A stretch of 64,000 bases of DNA from Gemella sanguinis ATCC 700632 (GTDB lineage: Bacteria > Bacillota > Bacilli > Staphylococcales > Gemellaceae). Positions 44,877-57,066 of the stretch are shown piece by piece. The stretch lies in assembly GCF_000701685.1 (NCBI RefSeq), contig NZ_JNJO01000003.1:1-64000 (forward strand), read 5' to 3'. The position numbers and the translations under genes are program-made. The notes under the pieces were generated by a model. The model worked only from the letters and a program-made list of their open reading frames with translations. It did not search any database and was not told where the DNA came from. Positions within the stretch are counted from its first letter, which is position 1; each line of letters opens with the position of its first letter.

Positions 44877-46358
44877 TTATGCCCCCTTTCCAAGAACTAT
44901 CTCAATATATTTTTTCGGATCTAATATCATTTGGACACCGTTATTAAATAATCCGTCCAATTGATTAGAAAATATACCAATTAAAAATGCAACTGCAACA
45001 ATAGAAACAAGGGGTACTAAGATTCCTTTTGGAAGTGGTCTTAGTTGTAAAGTTTTATTAATATTATCATAGAAAATATTAAGGAATATTCTTACTAGAG
45101 AGTAGAATACAATTAATCCAGAAGCTGCAACAAGTGTAGCTATATATATGTGATTATCTAATACAAGACCTCTAATAATAAGTGCTTTACCATAAAAACC
45201 ACTGAAAGGAGGTACACCAGCAAGTGATAATACAATTATGAAGTAAGTCCAAGCTAGTAATGGATACTTATTAATTAACCCACATTTTTGAAGGAACTTA
45301 ACTCCACTTGTGTAAATAACTAATCCAACTACAATAAATAATGCAGCTTTTAGAAGGATATCATTTACAGCATAGAATAATGCACCTTTGACACCATATG
45401 TATTAAGAGTAGCAGTTCCACATACCATTACACCAAGTGAAATTACAATATTAAAGATTACAATTTGTTTTAAATTACTTTGATATATTGCTCCAATACA
45501 TCCAGCAATAATAGAAATTGCACCTAGAACTAGTAGGTATGATTTAATAAAACTAGATTCATAGTAGAATAACCCATATGTTCTAATAATTGAGTATAAA
45601 CCTACTTTTGTTAATAAAGCACCAAAGATAATTGATACTGATATAGGAGGTGCGGCATATGATCTATTCATCCAAGTGAATAGTGGGAATAGAGCCCCTT
45701 TCATACAGAAGACGAATATCATAACTGCTCCAACTAAGTAAACTCCACGTCTATCTGACATGTTAGAAATAGTTTGTGAGATATATGCCATATTTAAACT
45801 ACCAACAATAGTATATAAATATCCAACACTTATAACAAATAAACTACCTGCAAAAACATTCATTAATACATAACTGATAGATGATTTTAATTGTTCTTTG
45901 TTGATACCTACTAAAAGAAGTAAGTAAGATGCCATTAATAATATTTCATAGAATACAAACAGGTTAAAAATATCGCCTGTTGTGAACGCTCCATTTATTC
46001 CAACCATTATTAATAAGAAACCAGGGTAGAAAAAGCTCAATTCACGAATTTTATCAATAGTTTTATATGAATAGAATAGGGTAGCTAAGAATACTATTCC
46101 TGAAGTTGTTACAAGTATACTATTTAAGCCATCTAATGTAAGGGTAATACCAAATGGTGAAGCCCAATTCCCCATTTCTAAAATTAAAACTTTATGTTTC
46201 GCTACTTTAAATAAATTGTAGATTGAAAATCCTAATGTAAGAGTAGTAGCAAGGAAAGTTAATAATCTTTGCATACCAACTCTTCGTCTAAATAATATTG
46301 TTATTGCAGCGAATAAAAGAGGTATAAAGATCGGTATAACCGGTAAATTACTATGCAT
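44877..46358 (-). CDS. mrpD: Mrp-type Na+/H+ antiporter subunit D (NuoL/M/N-like)
   Basis: 493 residues and about fourteen spans. Proton-antiporter family segments: ILLMASYLLLLVG (Glu in FYEILLMAS), GALFPLFTWMNRSYAAPP (the Lys helix) and LSLAGVPPFSGFYGKALI. Homologous to complex I antiporter-like subunits; works with MrpA in ion exchange. It overlaps mrpC by 8 bases. Confidence 0.94.
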   Translation of the reverse strand: MHSNLPVIPIFIPLLFAAITILFRRRVGMQRLLTFLATTLTLGFSIYNLFKVAKHKVLILEMGNWASPFGITLTLDGLNSILVTTSGIVFLATLFYSYKTIDKIRELSFFYPGFLLIMVGINGAFTTGDIFNLFVFYEILLMASYLLLLVGINKEQLKSSISYVLMNVFAGSLFVISVGYLYTIVGSLNMAYISQTISNMSDRRGVYLVGAVMIFVFCMKGALFPLFTWMNRSYAAPPISVSIIFGALLTKVGLYSIIRTYGLFYYESSFIKSYLLVLGAISIIAGCIGAIYQSNLKQIVIFNIVISLGVMVCGTATLNTYGVKGALFYAVNDILLKAALFIVVGLVIYTSGVKFLQKCGLINKYPLLAWTYFIIVLSLAGVPPFSGFYGKALIIRGLVLDNHIYIATLVAASGLIVFYSLVRIFLNIFYDNINKTLQLRPLPKGILVPLVSIVAVAFLIGIFSNQLDGLFNNGVQMILDPKKYIEIVLGKGA

Positions 46359-46710
46359 TTATCTTTTCCTCCTTCATATGTTCTACATCCTCAAGTTCAA
46401 TTACATTGTCACTACGTTTAAGTTTATAGTTAGCAATATAAATTGAAATTAATAGACAAGTTACTGCAAATCCAATTACGATTGCAGTAAGTATTAATGC
46501 AGCAGGTATAGGATCAATGTAATTTTTTCCAAGTTCTGAGATTATCGGAATATCTCCATCATATAATCCACCTGCAATAAGGATAATTAAGTTAGCGGCG
46601 TGACTAAATAGTCCAACACCAATAATTATACGCATCATACTTTTAGAAAGCATAAGGTAAACTCCGAATCCAACGAGTATACCTGATAATATAATCATAT
46701 AAAATTCCAT
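46351..46710 (-). CDS. mrpC: Mrp-type Na+/H+ antiporter subunit C (NuoK-like)
   Basis: 119 residues, three spans. The family segment MRIIIGVGLFSHAANLIILI and DPIPAALILTAIVIGFAVTC are diagnostic. Acidic C-terminal tail. One-base overlap with mrpB. Confidence 0.94.
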   Translation of the reverse strand: MEFYMIILSGILVGFGVYLMLSKSMMRIIIGVGLFSHAANLIILIAGGLYDGDIPIISELGKNYIDPIPAALILTAIVIGFAVTCLLISIYIANYKLKRSDNVIELEDVEHMKEEKINA

Positions 46711-47135
46711 TATTTACCATCCTTTCCAAAAGCTAAAATTACGGTCATTAAAACGCCGACAACAATTAGGTAAACACCTAAGTCAAAAATGGCTGCTGTG
46801 TGTAGTTCCATTTCACCCATTATAGGAACATGAACATGAGTGAAGTGGTGTTTAAAGAAGTTTTTACCAGCAACAACACCACTGAAGGCTGTACCGATAG
46901 AAAATAATAGTCCAATAGCAGTCACGTAAACATAGTTTATAGGAATTAATTTCATAACTCTATCAATTCCATATGTAAACATTGCTAAAGCTAAAGCCAT
47001 TGTACATAATAGGCCACCAACGAAGCCACCACCAGGAAGGAAGTGACCTCCAAAATACAAACTAAGAGAGAGTAAGAATATGCAACCTGAAATAATTGCA
47101 GACAGTGATTTTAAAATAACATCATTAGTCTTCAT
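46710..47135 (-). CDS. mrpB: Mrp-type Na+/H+ antiporter subunit B
   Basis: 141 residues, four spans. YFGGHFLPGGGFVGGLLCTM is the MnhB signature. GGAGG before ATG 47135, which lies inside the end of mrpA (11-base overlap). Confidence 0.94.
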   Translation of the reverse strand: MKTNDVILKSLSAIISGCIFLLSLSLYFGGHFLPGGGFVGGLLCTMALALAMFTYGIDRVMKLIPINYVYVTAIGLLFSIGTAFSGVVAGKNFFKHHFTHVHVPIMGEMELHTAAIFDLGVYLIVVGVLMTVILAFGKDGK

Positions 47136-49488
47136 CTTTAGATCCTCCTCTTTTTAAAATTCTAAACATAGCATAAATAATTAATGCTACCATTGTCATT
47201 ACAGTTACTTCGAATAGGGTATCAAATCCCCTGAAATCAACGATAATAACATTTACTATGTTACCGCCACCAGAAGCAACTACGTTATCAAAGTAGAATT
47301 GGCTGATTTCTGATGGGTTTTTATATGCATAAGTTACTAAACCGATAAGTGTAAAACTTATACCAGTAATAGTAGCAATAATTGCATTTGTAAGTTTGAA
47401 TGGTTGTTTTTCAATATGTTTTGTTCTATTTGTTAAAAGAATGAATGCAACTAAGAAAATAATAGTTGATATTGATTCAATAACAAATTGTGTCATAGCA
47501 AGGTCTGGTGCTCTAAATGTAACATATAGAGCAGTCATCATAAATCCTATTCCAGAAGATAGAATAATAAGTACAAGTCTATTGTAAGTATATGCTAGAG
47601 CAACACAGCAAATTACTATACAAATTCCAAGTAGTACGTTCATATAATGTACTGTAGAGAACTTATTAATAACAACTGGTCTACCAATAGCAAAGTATCC
47701 ACCAATAATTGTTAGTGATAAAGTACAGAAAATGTAGCTCATATTTCTTCTAAGTTCATTTGTAATAAATGTATTGTGTAATATTCCACTACCTTTATGT
47801 AATTGTTCCCCTAAACTATTGTATAAACCGTGAACTGAAATAATGCTTGGATTATATTTGTAAATAACATTTCTACTTGCATAAAGTTTATAGATAACAG
47901 CTGAAATAATTATTACGATAATTGATGTAATTAATTCGCTTGAAATAAAGCTGTGTTCTACATGGGTAATAGCTTCATTTTTAGTTATATTACTTGCTAA
48001 AGCTGCTTGTTGGGCAGGTACTACGATGTAATCTTTAATAAAAGTATTTATTATAACAAAAAATACTAAAATAGCAGGTGAAATAAAAATTCCAATACTA
48101 GGCAGACGTAATTTTCTATTTCCAAGGATATTCTTATCAAATTTTCCTAAGAAAGGTTTAAATGAAAGAATTAATGAGTAAACTGCAGTACCAATTGCTC
48201 CTATTACAACTAATAGAGCTATTAAAATATAGAATAAGCTTGAGCTTGTTAAACTATATACAGATGTTAGGAAATACTCTTTTGAATAAAATCCACTAAG
48301 TGGTGGAATTCCTGCCATTGAGAATCCTGCAATAATACTAAGAATATAACTTATAGGCATAATATTTTTAATACCACGAAGTTTATCTATATCTCGAGTA
48401 TGGAATGTGTGATCGATAATACCAGTAATCATAAATAAACTTGCTTTAAACGCAGCATGGTTAATTATGTGGAAACAAACTGCATAAAATGCAAATGTAT
48501 AAATGTAATGATTGTTATTATTTAATCCTAAATTAGCAATACCTATCATAAGAGTCATCATACCAAGTTGACTTATAGTAGAATATGCTAATATTCCTTT
48601 TAAGTCTTTTAAGAATACTGCTGAAATAGAACCAATAAGCATAGTTATTGTTCCGAAAATAATAAGCGTATTACCGAAAATTGGTGTGAATGAAAATACA
48701 ATACCAATTCTAAGTAGTAAATATATACCAGCTTTAACCATAGTTGCTGAGTGAAGATAACTACTTATAGGAGTAGGGGCAGCCATTGCATCAGGTAACC
48801 AAATATGGAATGGGAACTGTGCAGATTTAGTAAATGCTCCGAAAAGTATAAGAACCATAGCAATGGAATATTTTGAATTATATCCGCTGTTACGGCTAAA
48901 GTTAATTATTTCACTAATGTTAAAACTTCCAGTAATATTGTTAAGAACGAAAATACCTCCAAGCATAAGGACACCACCAAATACAGTAATAATTAGTGAT
49001 TTAAGTGCGCCTCTTCTTGAAGCATCATTTTCATGCCAATAACTAATAAGTAAGAATGAAGAAACAGAAGTTAACTCCCAAAACATATACATACTTAGTA
49101 AATTATCGGAAAGAACAATCCCTAACATGGCAGACATAAAAATAAGTAAAAATATGTAAAACTTATGTAGTTTTTCATCATTGATACTCATATAATAACA
49201 TGAATATAAAATAACTAATGTTCCAATTCCAGTAATTAGAAGAGCAAACAGAAGTGATAAGCCATCTAGTTTTAGGTTTATATCAAGTCCGATATTAGAT
49301 GCAAATGCTAGAGTTTTATAAATTATTCCACCAGAATAAATATATTTTAAATTAGATAAAAAATATAGAAATAAAATTAATGGAACAATTATAACAAATT
49401 TACCAGTATGTATTTTTTTGAAACTTTTTCTCAAGAAAGGTACAAAAAACATGGCAATTACTGGTAAAAATACAGCTAATTGTAACAT
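47125..49488 (-). CDS. mrpA: Mrp-type Na+/H+ antiporter subunit A (NuoL-like with fused C-terminal domain)
   Basis: 787 residues and about twenty spans, the full MrpA length. NuoL-like part: MYMFWELTSVSSFLLISYWH, AKSAQFPFHIWLPDAMAAPTP-type segment (here TKSAQFPFHIWLPDAMAAP), TISQLGMMTL and AGIPPLSGFYSKE. The C-terminal DUF4040/MbhE part has APDLAMTQFVIESISTIIF and NVIIVDFRGFDTLFEVTVMT. First gene of the seven-gene operon exporting Na+ in exchange for H+. Confidence 0.96.
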   Translation of the reverse strand: MLQLAVFLPVIAMFFVPFLRKSFKKIHTGKFVIIVPLILFLYFLSNLKYIYSGGIIYKTLAFASNIGLDINLKLDGLSLLFALLITGIGTLVILYSCYYMSINDEKLHKFYIFLLIFMSAMLGIVLSDNLLSMYMFWELTSVSSFLLISYWHENDASRRGALKSLIITVFGGVLMLGGIFVLNNITGSFNISEIINFSRNSGYNSKYSIAMVLILFGAFTKSAQFPFHIWLPDAMAAPTPISSYLHSATMVKAGIYLLLRIGIVFSFTPIFGNTLIIFGTITMLIGSISAVFLKDLKGILAYSTISQLGMMTLMIGIANLGLNNNNHYIYTFAFYAVCFHIINHAAFKASLFMITGIIDHTFHTRDIDKLRGIKNIMPISYILSIIAGFSMAGIPPLSGFYSKEYFLTSVYSLTSSSLFYILIALLVVIGAIGTAVYSLILSFKPFLGKFDKNILGNRKLRLPSIGIFISPAILVFFVIINTFIKDYIVVPAQQAALASNITKNEAITHVEHSFISSELITSIIVIIISAVIYKLYASRNVIYKYNPSIISVHGLYNSLGEQLHKGSGILHNTFITNELRRNMSYIFCTLSLTIIGGYFAIGRPVVINKFSTVHYMNVLLGICIVICCVALAYTYNRLVLIILSSGIGFMMTALYVTFRAPDLAMTQFVIESISTIIFLVAFILLTNRTKHIEKQPFKLTNAIIATITGISFTLIGLVTYAYKNPSEISQFYFDNVVASGGGNIVNVIIVDFRGFDTLFEVTVMTMVALIIYAMFRILKRGGSKDED

Positions 49489-49841
49489 AAAAAAACCTCT
49501 TTCTTAAATTTTATTATAACTTCCATTATATAATAAAATGGCTTGAAATACCATAATAATATTGATTTAGTGTAAAAAAAAGTCGATGAAATAGAGAGTT
49601 TAAGAGTATTTATAAATCAAAATAGTAAAGTATTTGAATTATAAATATTGTAATAAAAAATATATTAACAAACTATATATATGTGAATTAACTAACAGCA
49701 AATAGACAATATAAAAAGCGAATTCAATAATATCTACACATAATTAAAATATAGATAATTATTTTTTTAGATATCCCTTGTTTAAGGATAAAAAAAAAGG
49801 TATAATAGTGTTATCAAAAATAATTACAGGGGGACTAACTG
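49489..49841. other. divergent intergenic region mrpA / deoD
   Basis: About 350 bases, very AT-rich. It holds the mrp leader (AGAGG before mrpA) and the deoD promoter near its right end. No RNA structure or sensor element for Na+ or pH is recognised. Confidence 0.4.
49778..49806 (+). promoter_or_regulatory. deoD-pgcA promoter
   Basis: TTGTTT (49778-49783), 17-base spacer, perfect TATAAT (49801-49806), about 35 bases before the deoD ATG; CAGGGGG serves as ribosome binding site. Confidence 0.65.
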
Positions 49842-50552
49842 ATGTCACAAAAACAAACACCACATATTAAACCGAATGGGGTAGAAATAGCTGAAACAAT
49901 TTTACTTCCAGGAGATCCACTTAGAGCTAAATTTATAGCTGAAACATTTTTAGAGGATGCGGTTTGTTTTAATGAAGTGCGTGGAATGCTTGGGTATACA
50001 GGAACTTATAAAGGTAAAAAGATATCTGTAATGGGAACTGGTATGGGGCCAGCTAGTATCGGTATTTATTCTTATGAATTAATTCACACTTTTGGAGTTA
50101 AAAATTTAATTAGAATTGGAACTTGTGGAGCACTACAACCTCAAGTTAAATTATATGATGTAATTTTAGGATTAGGTTCTTCAACTAACTCAAATTACAT
50201 GCACCAATATAACATTCCAGGTAACTTCAGTTTAACAGCTTCATTTGATTTACTTTTAAAAGCTTACAACAAAGCTAAAGAAATGGGGCAACCAGTGCAC
50301 GTTGGGAACATTTTATGTAGTGAAATTTTCTATAATGCAGATGAAAAAGCTATGGAAAACTGGATTAAAATGGGTGTATTAGCTGTTGAAATGGAAAGTA
50401 CAGCACTTTACGCTAACGCAGCAGCAGCTGGAGTAAATGCTTTAACAATTTTAACAGTAAGTGATTCACTAGTTACTGGTGAAGAAACTACTCCAGAAGA
50501 AAGACAAACAGCATTTACAAAAATGATGGAAATAGCTTTAGACTTAGCATAA
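49842..50552 (+). CDS. deoD: purine-nucleoside phosphorylase (DeoD type)
   Basis: 236 residues. [35 protein letters not shown] and [16 protein letters not shown] are DeoD signatures; [19 protein letters not shown] holds the catalytic Asp. It phosphorolyses purine (deoxy)nucleosides to base and (deoxy)ribose-1-phosphate. The following gene is a phosphohexomutase/phosphopentomutase-like enzyme, a sensible partner for the sugar phosphate. Confidence 0.96.
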   Translation: MSQKQTPHIKPNGVEIAETILLPGDPLRAKFIAETFLEDAVCFNEVRGMLGYTGTYKGKKISVMGTGMGPASIGIYSYELIHTFGVKNLIRIGTCGALQPQVKLYDVILGLGSSTNSNYMHQYNIPGNFSLTASFDLLLKAYNKAKEMGQPVHVGNILCSEIFYNADEKAMENWIKMGVLAVEMESTALYANAAAAGVNALTILTVSDSLVTGEETTPEERQTAFTKMMEIALDLA

Positions 50553-50584
50553 AATAAAAAATAAAATATAAAGAGGTGTAAGAT

Positions 50585-52306
50585 ATGAGCAATTATAAAG
50601 AATTGTATAATAAATGGCTTAATAGCCCTGCATTAACAGAAGAGGAAAAACTTCAATTAAAAAGCGTAGAAAATGATGAAGTAGAGAAAGAAGATAGATT
50701 TTATAAAGAATTAGAATTTGGAACTGCTGGTTTACGTGGAAAAGTAGGGATGGGTTCTAACAGAATGAACCGTTTCATTATTGCGCGTGCAACTAAAGCA
50801 TTAGCTCAAACAATAATTGATAATGGATTACAAGAAAAAGGTATTGCTATTGCGCATGACCCACGTCTATTCTCTAAAGAATTTGCAAAATTAGCTGCCT
50901 TAGTAATGGCAAGTAATGGAGTAAAAGCATACTTATTTGAAGATTTAAGACCAACTCCAGAATTATCATTTGCAGTGCGTTACTTAGGAACTGCTAGTGG
51001 TATTAATATTACAGCTAGTCATAATCCAAAAGAGTACAACGGATACAAAGTATATTGGCAAGAAGGATCACAAATCAAATCGGATATAAGTGATAAAGTT
51101 CTTGAATATATTAATTCAATGGATATCTTCGATGACTATGTAACATTAACAGAAGAAGAAGCATTAGAAAAAGGTCTATTAGAATACATCGGTGAAGAAG
51201 TAGATGAGAAATTCTATGCAGAATCATTAAACTGTGCAATCAATGATGAAAATATTGATAAAGATATTTCAGTAGTTTATACACCTCTTAACGGAGCTGG
51301 ATACAAAGCTGTAACTACAGTATTAGCACGTCGTGGATTTAACAATGTTCATGTTGTAGAGGAACAAAAAGATCCAGATGGAACTTTCCCAACAATTGAA
51401 TATCCAAACCCAGAAGATACAGCAGCTTTCGAATATGGAGAAAGATTAGCTAAAGAAGTTAATGCTGATGTAATTATAGCAACTGATCCTGACTGTGACC
51501 GTCTAGCAGTTGAAGTTATTCATAATGGAGAAGTTGTATCTCTAAATGGTAACCAAGCTGGTGCAGTATTAGTTCAATATGTTATTGAAAATCTTGCTAA
51601 ACAAAATAAATTACCTGAAAATCCAGTTTTAGTTAAATCTATCGTTACTTCTAAAATGGTAGAGCCACTATGTAAAGAATACGGAGTAGAAGTAATTGAC
51701 GTACTTACAGGATTTAAAAACATCTGTGCATTACCTAATGAGTGGGATAATACGGGTGAGAAAAACTATGTTATGGGATATGAAGAAAGTATTGGATATA
51801 ATGTAGGAACATTCTTACGTGATAAAGATGGTGTAACTATTGCTATGTTATTAGTAGAAGCAGCAGCATTCTATAAAAAACAAGGTAAAACATTAGTAGA
51901 TGTATTAGATGCATTCTATGAAAAATATGGATATTACTTAGATAAAACTATTTCAATCGTACTAGAAGGAGCAGCAGGAGCTCAAAGAATTAAACGTATG
52001 ATGGAGAAATATCGTGAAATCTTTGCTCGTGAAATAGCAGGTAGTGAAGTAGTAGCTATCACTGATTATCTAGTACAAAAAGAAAAAAATGTAGCTACTG
52101 GTGAAGAAAAAGCAATTGATATCGAAAAAACGGATGCGGTTAAATTCAGTTATTCTGATGAATCATGGTATACATTACGTCCAAGTGGAACAGAACCAAA
52201 AGTAAAACTTTATATCTATGTTAAAGATGCTGATAAAAAAGTTGCAGAAGAAAAATTAGTTAAATTCGAAGAAAAAGTATTAGAATTACTTTATTCAATC
52301 GACTAA
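50585..52306 (+). CDS. pgcA: alpha-phosphoglucomutase/phosphomannomutase-family enzyme
   Basis: 573 residues, the length of PgcA. FGTAGLRGKVGMGSNRMN at the N-terminus; catalytic Ser in GINITASHNPKEYNGYKVYW; Mg2+ loop ATDPDCDRLAVEV; sugar loop GYEESIGYNVG; phosphate loop RPSGTEPKVKLYIY. It interconverts glucose-1- and -6-phosphate for glycan precursors; some relatives also act on pentose phosphates, which would suit its place behind deoD. AGAGG upstream. Confidence 0.92.
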   Translation: MSNYKELYNKWLNSPALTEEEKLQLKSVENDEVEKEDRFYKELEFGTAGLRGKVGMGSNRMNRFIIARATKALAQTIIDNGLQEKGIAIAHDPRLFSKEFAKLAALVMASNGVKAYLFEDLRPTPELSFAVRYLGTASGINITASHNPKEYNGYKVYWQEGSQIKSDISDKVLEYINSMDIFDDYVTLTEEEALEKGLLEYIGEEVDEKFYAESLNCAINDENIDKDISVVYTPLNGAGYKAVTTVLARRGFNNVHVVEEQKDPDGTFPTIEYPNPEDTAAFEYGERLAKEVNADVIIATDPDCDRLAVEVIHNGEVVSLNGNQAGAVLVQYVIENLAKQNKLPENPVLVKSIVTSKMVEPLCKEYGVEVIDVLTGFKNICALPNEWDNTGEKNYVMGYEESIGYNVGTFLRDKDGVTIAMLLVEAAAFYKKQGKTLVDVLDAFYEKYGYYLDKTISIVLEGAAGAQRIKRMMEKYREIFAREIAGSEVVAITDYLVQKEKNVATGEEKAIDIEKTDAVKFSYSDESWYTLRPSGTEPKVKLYIYVKDADKKVAEEKLVKFEEKVLELLYSID

Positions 52307-52314
52307 TAAATATT

Positions 52315-52346
52315 AAAAGGAGTGAGTTATCGACTCACTCCTTTTT
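52315..52346. terminator. bidirectional terminator
   Basis: AAAAGGAGTGAGT pairs with ACTCACTCCTTTT, 13-bp perfect stem with a short loop and A/T runs on both sides, between convergent genes. Confidence 0.88.
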
Positions 52347-52356
52347 TATAATAAAA

Positions 52357-52857
52357 TTATTTATTATAGTATTTTAAATACTCTTTACAAAATTCTCTAG
52401 CTGTTAACTTACCGCTTTGTCTATCGGCATAGCTACTACTTACAAATTTTGAAATTTCATCAGTATATTCTACTTTTGGTAGAGGTTTTTCTAATATAGT
52501 CTCTCTATTGATGGCAAAAGTTGAGAAACAAATACCTACTAATCTAGTTTGTCTAGTTTCATGATTAAATGCACTTAATTCAGCAAAGATTTCAACGCTT
52601 CGTGTACCAACTCTTGAAATGTAACTATCAATTATAAGAGCTTCGTGACGATGAACTACATCTAAAAATTGGTAAGTATCAATACTTGCAGTAAAGAATG
52701 GTAGGTGAGTGTATCTACGGATAACTAGTCCTTGTACATCATCAAGCCAATACAATGTTTGGCCACCAAATAGTGTATCGTGTCTGTTCATGTGGTTAGG
52801 GTAAATAGTGTGATAGTTTTCAACCCTAGTATCTTTATAATTCATAACTTCTTGCAT
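52357..52857 (-). CDS. acyl-CoA thioesterase, hot-dog fold (YkhA-like)
   Basis: 166 residues. TIYPNHMNRHDTLFGGQTLY and WLDDVQGL contain the N-x-x-G-x-x-FGG-x-LMxxxD-type catalytic region; ISRVGTRSVEIFAEL fits the second strand set. Such enzymes hydrolyse acyl-CoA thioesters in the cytoplasm; chain-length preference unknown. Single gene. Confidence 0.85.
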   Translation of the reverse strand: MQEVMNYKDTRVENYHTIYPNHMNRHDTLFGGQTLYWLDDVQGLVIRRYTHLPFFTASIDTYQFLDVVHRHEALIIDSYISRVGTRSVEIFAELSAFNHETRQTRLVGICFSTFAINRETILEKPLPKVEYTDEISKFVSSSYADRQSGKLTAREFCKEYLKYYNK

Positions 52858-53070
52858 TAAATATTTTCTCCTTAATGGTTTTGTTTACTAATATCTAAAA
52901 ATTTAGAGTACATAGCCCATTGTAACATAAATTAATAGAAAATAATATATTTAAACTAAATATTATTAAAATAGGCTTCAATAATAAATTAAGGATTTAA
53001 CTTTTTTCTATCTTAAAGTTAAATTCTTTATAAAAATTACATTATTAAATGTAATAATGATTACTATATA

Positions 53071-53330
53071 TTAGTCATTATTTGAATTTGCTGCTTTTTG
53101 AGCATTTTAGCAGTCTCTTCAGCGCTCTTTTGAGCGTTTTTAGCCATTTCTTCTCCTGTTTTGGCAGCTTCTTCACCAGCTTTTTGAACATTTTTAGTAG
53201 CTTCATCTGCTACTTTTTGACCACTTTCAGCTGCTTCTTTAGCTTGTTTACTAGCTTCTTCAGTAGTTTTTTTAGTTTCATCAACTTGTTTTTTAGCCTC
53301 TTCAACTCTGTACGTATTAATAGTATAACA
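53071..53330 (-). pseudogene. decayed Lys/Glu/Ala-rich (YtxH/CsbD-like composition) gene
   Basis: The minus strand reads VEEAKKQVDETKKTTEEASK onward with repeating (A/E)-K-x-A units. No ATG, GTG or TTG with a ribosome binding site opens the frame; upstream codons run into AT-rich DNA. Near the end, the reading AQKAANSNND with its stop at 53071 is in another frame, implying one lost base in an A-run near 53100. So the gene lacks its 5' end and carries a frameshift. Family unknown; composition resembles stress-related amphipathic-helix proteins. Confidence 0.6.
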
Positions 53331-53470
53331 AAAAATTAATTAGAAATATATAATATATTTGTAATACTACTCTAAAAAATTAATTTATTATAAAAATTTA
53401 TATACCCCCTTACATTTGTTATAAAAGTGTATTATAATTAATATAAAGTAATTAAATGAGGTGAATAATA

Positions 53471-54697
53471 ATGAAATATGAAACTATGCTAGAGCGTTTT
53501 TTAGGATATGTTAATTTTAAATCTAGATCAGATGCTAGTAGTACAACAATTCCTTCGACTCCAGAACAAAAAGATTTTCTTCGTATGTTAAAAGGACAAT
53601 TAGAAGAATTGAATCTTAAAGATATTGTTCTTAACGAAGAAAATTGGTTTTTAACTGCAACTTTGCCTGCAAATACAGATAAACCATATGATAAAATAGG
53701 TTTCATTTCGCATGTTGATACAGCTGATTTCAATGTAGAAGGAATTAGCCCACGTGTAATTGAAAACTATGATGGTAAAGATATTGTTTTAAATAAAGAA
53801 CAAAATATAGTGATGACTACTGAAGAGTTTCCTAATCTACACAACTATAAAGGTTTAACTCTTATTACAACTGACGGGACAACATTACTAGGAGCGGATG
53901 ATAAAGCTGGTATTACAGAAATAGTTGAAGCTGCAAAATATTTAAGTGAGCATCCTGAAATTGAACATGGAGAAATTAGAATAGCGTTTGGTCCAGATGA
54001 AGAAATTGGACGTGGAGCAGACCACTTTGATGCAAAAGGTTTTGCAACTGACTATGCGTACACTATGGATGGTGGTGTATTAGGAGAACTTCAATATGAA
54101 AGTTTTAATGCTGCTCAAATTACATATAAAATTACAGGTGTTAGTGTTCACCCAGGTACTGCAAAAGGTAAAATGAAAAATGCTAATATGATTGCAGCAG
54201 AATTAGCATCATTATTCCCAGAAAAAGAAGTTCCTGAGCACACAGAAGGATATGAAGGATTCTATTTATTACATAATATGCAAGCTAGAATTGAAGAAGC
54301 TGAAATGGTATATATTATCCGTGATCACGACAAAGAAAAATTCCTTGCTCGTAAAAAATTTGCTGAAGAAGTTGCAGCAAAAATTAATGAAAAATATGGT
54401 AATGTTGTAGAGTATGAACTATTTGACCAATATTACAATATGGGCGATGTTATTAAAGAAGATAAACGCTGTGTTGACGTAGCAGAACAAGCTATTAAAA
54501 ATGCAGGTGTAACTCCTATTATTATTCCTATTCGTGGTGGAACAGATGGTTCTAAAATCTCATATATGGGTATTCCAACTCCAAATATCTTTGTTGGAGG
54601 AGAAAACTTCCATGGGCAATATGAATTTAGTTGTTTAGAACATATGACAAAAGCTGCTGATACAATTGTGGAGATAGCTAAATTAGCAAAAAAGTAG
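53471..54697 (+). CDS. pepT: peptidase T (tripeptide aminopeptidase)
   Basis: 408 residues. M20B motifs: FISHVDTADFN (His, Asp), LLGADDKAGITEIVEA (Asp bridging zinc), AFGPDEEIGRGAD (catalytic Glu), TMDGGVLGELQYESF and PIRGGTDGSKISYMG. It removes the N-terminal residue of tripeptides in the cytoplasm using two zinc ions. GAGGTG before the ATG. Terminators follow. Confidence 0.96.
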   Translation: MKYETMLERFLGYVNFKSRSDASSTTIPSTPEQKDFLRMLKGQLEELNLKDIVLNEENWFLTATLPANTDKPYDKIGFISHVDTADFNVEGISPRVIENYDGKDIVLNKEQNIVMTTEEFPNLHNYKGLTLITTDGTTLLGADDKAGITEIVEAAKYLSEHPEIEHGEIRIAFGPDEEIGRGADHFDAKGFATDYAYTMDGGVLGELQYESFNAAQITYKITGVSVHPGTAKGKMKNANMIAAELASLFPEKEVPEHTEGYEGFYLLHNMQARIEEAEMVYIIRDHDKEKFLARKKFAEEVAAKINEKYGNVVEYELFDQYYNMGDVIKEDKRCVDVAEQAIKNAGVTPIIIPIRGGTDGSKISYMGIPTPNIFVGGENFHGQYEFSCLEHMTKAADTIVEIAKLAKK

Positions 54698-54703
54698 AAA
54701 AAA

Positions 54704-54719
54704 TCACACCTTGGTGTGA
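54704..54719 (+). terminator. small hairpin right after pepT
   Basis: TCACACC-TT-GGTGTGA directly after the stop, without a long T-run; perhaps an mRNA-end hairpin. Confidence 0.4.
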
Positions 54720-54738
54720 AAGATAAAGAAATACAATG

Positions 54739-54803
54739 ACTAGACTAGATTATTTTCTGAAATTAAGTTTTGAGTTTTCAGATGTATATCTAGTCTAGTT
54801 TTA
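54739..54803 (+). terminator. terminator between pepT and metG
   Basis: ACTAGACTAGAT pairs perfectly with ATCTAGTCTAGT across a 37-base loop, followed by TTTTAATTT. There is room for only a short metG leader (about 125 bases) after it. Confidence 0.65.
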
Positions 54804-54911
54804 ATTTGTACTTTAAATTTCTTAAAAATATTAAAAAATATAGAGAAAAACGGTGCAACAAAGCGAAATATATGGTAAAATAGTTACTGTATAAATAATG
54901 AATAAATATAG

Positions 54912-56927
<2,016 letters not shown>

Positions 56928-56939
56928 TAATTAATAAGA

Positions 56940-56971
56940 AATTCCTAGAGAATCACTCTAGGAATTTTTTT
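56940..56971 (+). terminator. metG terminator
   Basis: AATTCCTAGAG pairs with CTCTAGGAATT around a short loop, followed by TTTTTT. Confidence 0.88.
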
Positions 56972-57032
56972 GATATCTATTATAAGATTTTACTGCTTAG
57001 GTGTAGAGATAAAACAAAGTATAAGTATACTG

Positions 57033-57066
57033 AAAAAGACCTTTCTGTTATGAAAGGTCTTTTTAT
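57033..57066. terminator. terminator of the coiled-coil protein gene (bidirectional)
   Basis: AAAAAGACCTTTC pairs with GAAAGGTCTTTTT around a 5-base loop, A/T runs on both sides. It lies directly at the 3' end of the minus-strand gene. Confidence 0.85.

Noticed and set aside
53082-53339. Plus-strand Ser/Phe-rich frame of 85 codons
   Set aside because: It is the complement of the Lys/Glu-rich decayed gene; Phe/Ser-rich frames are the usual shadow of such sequence.
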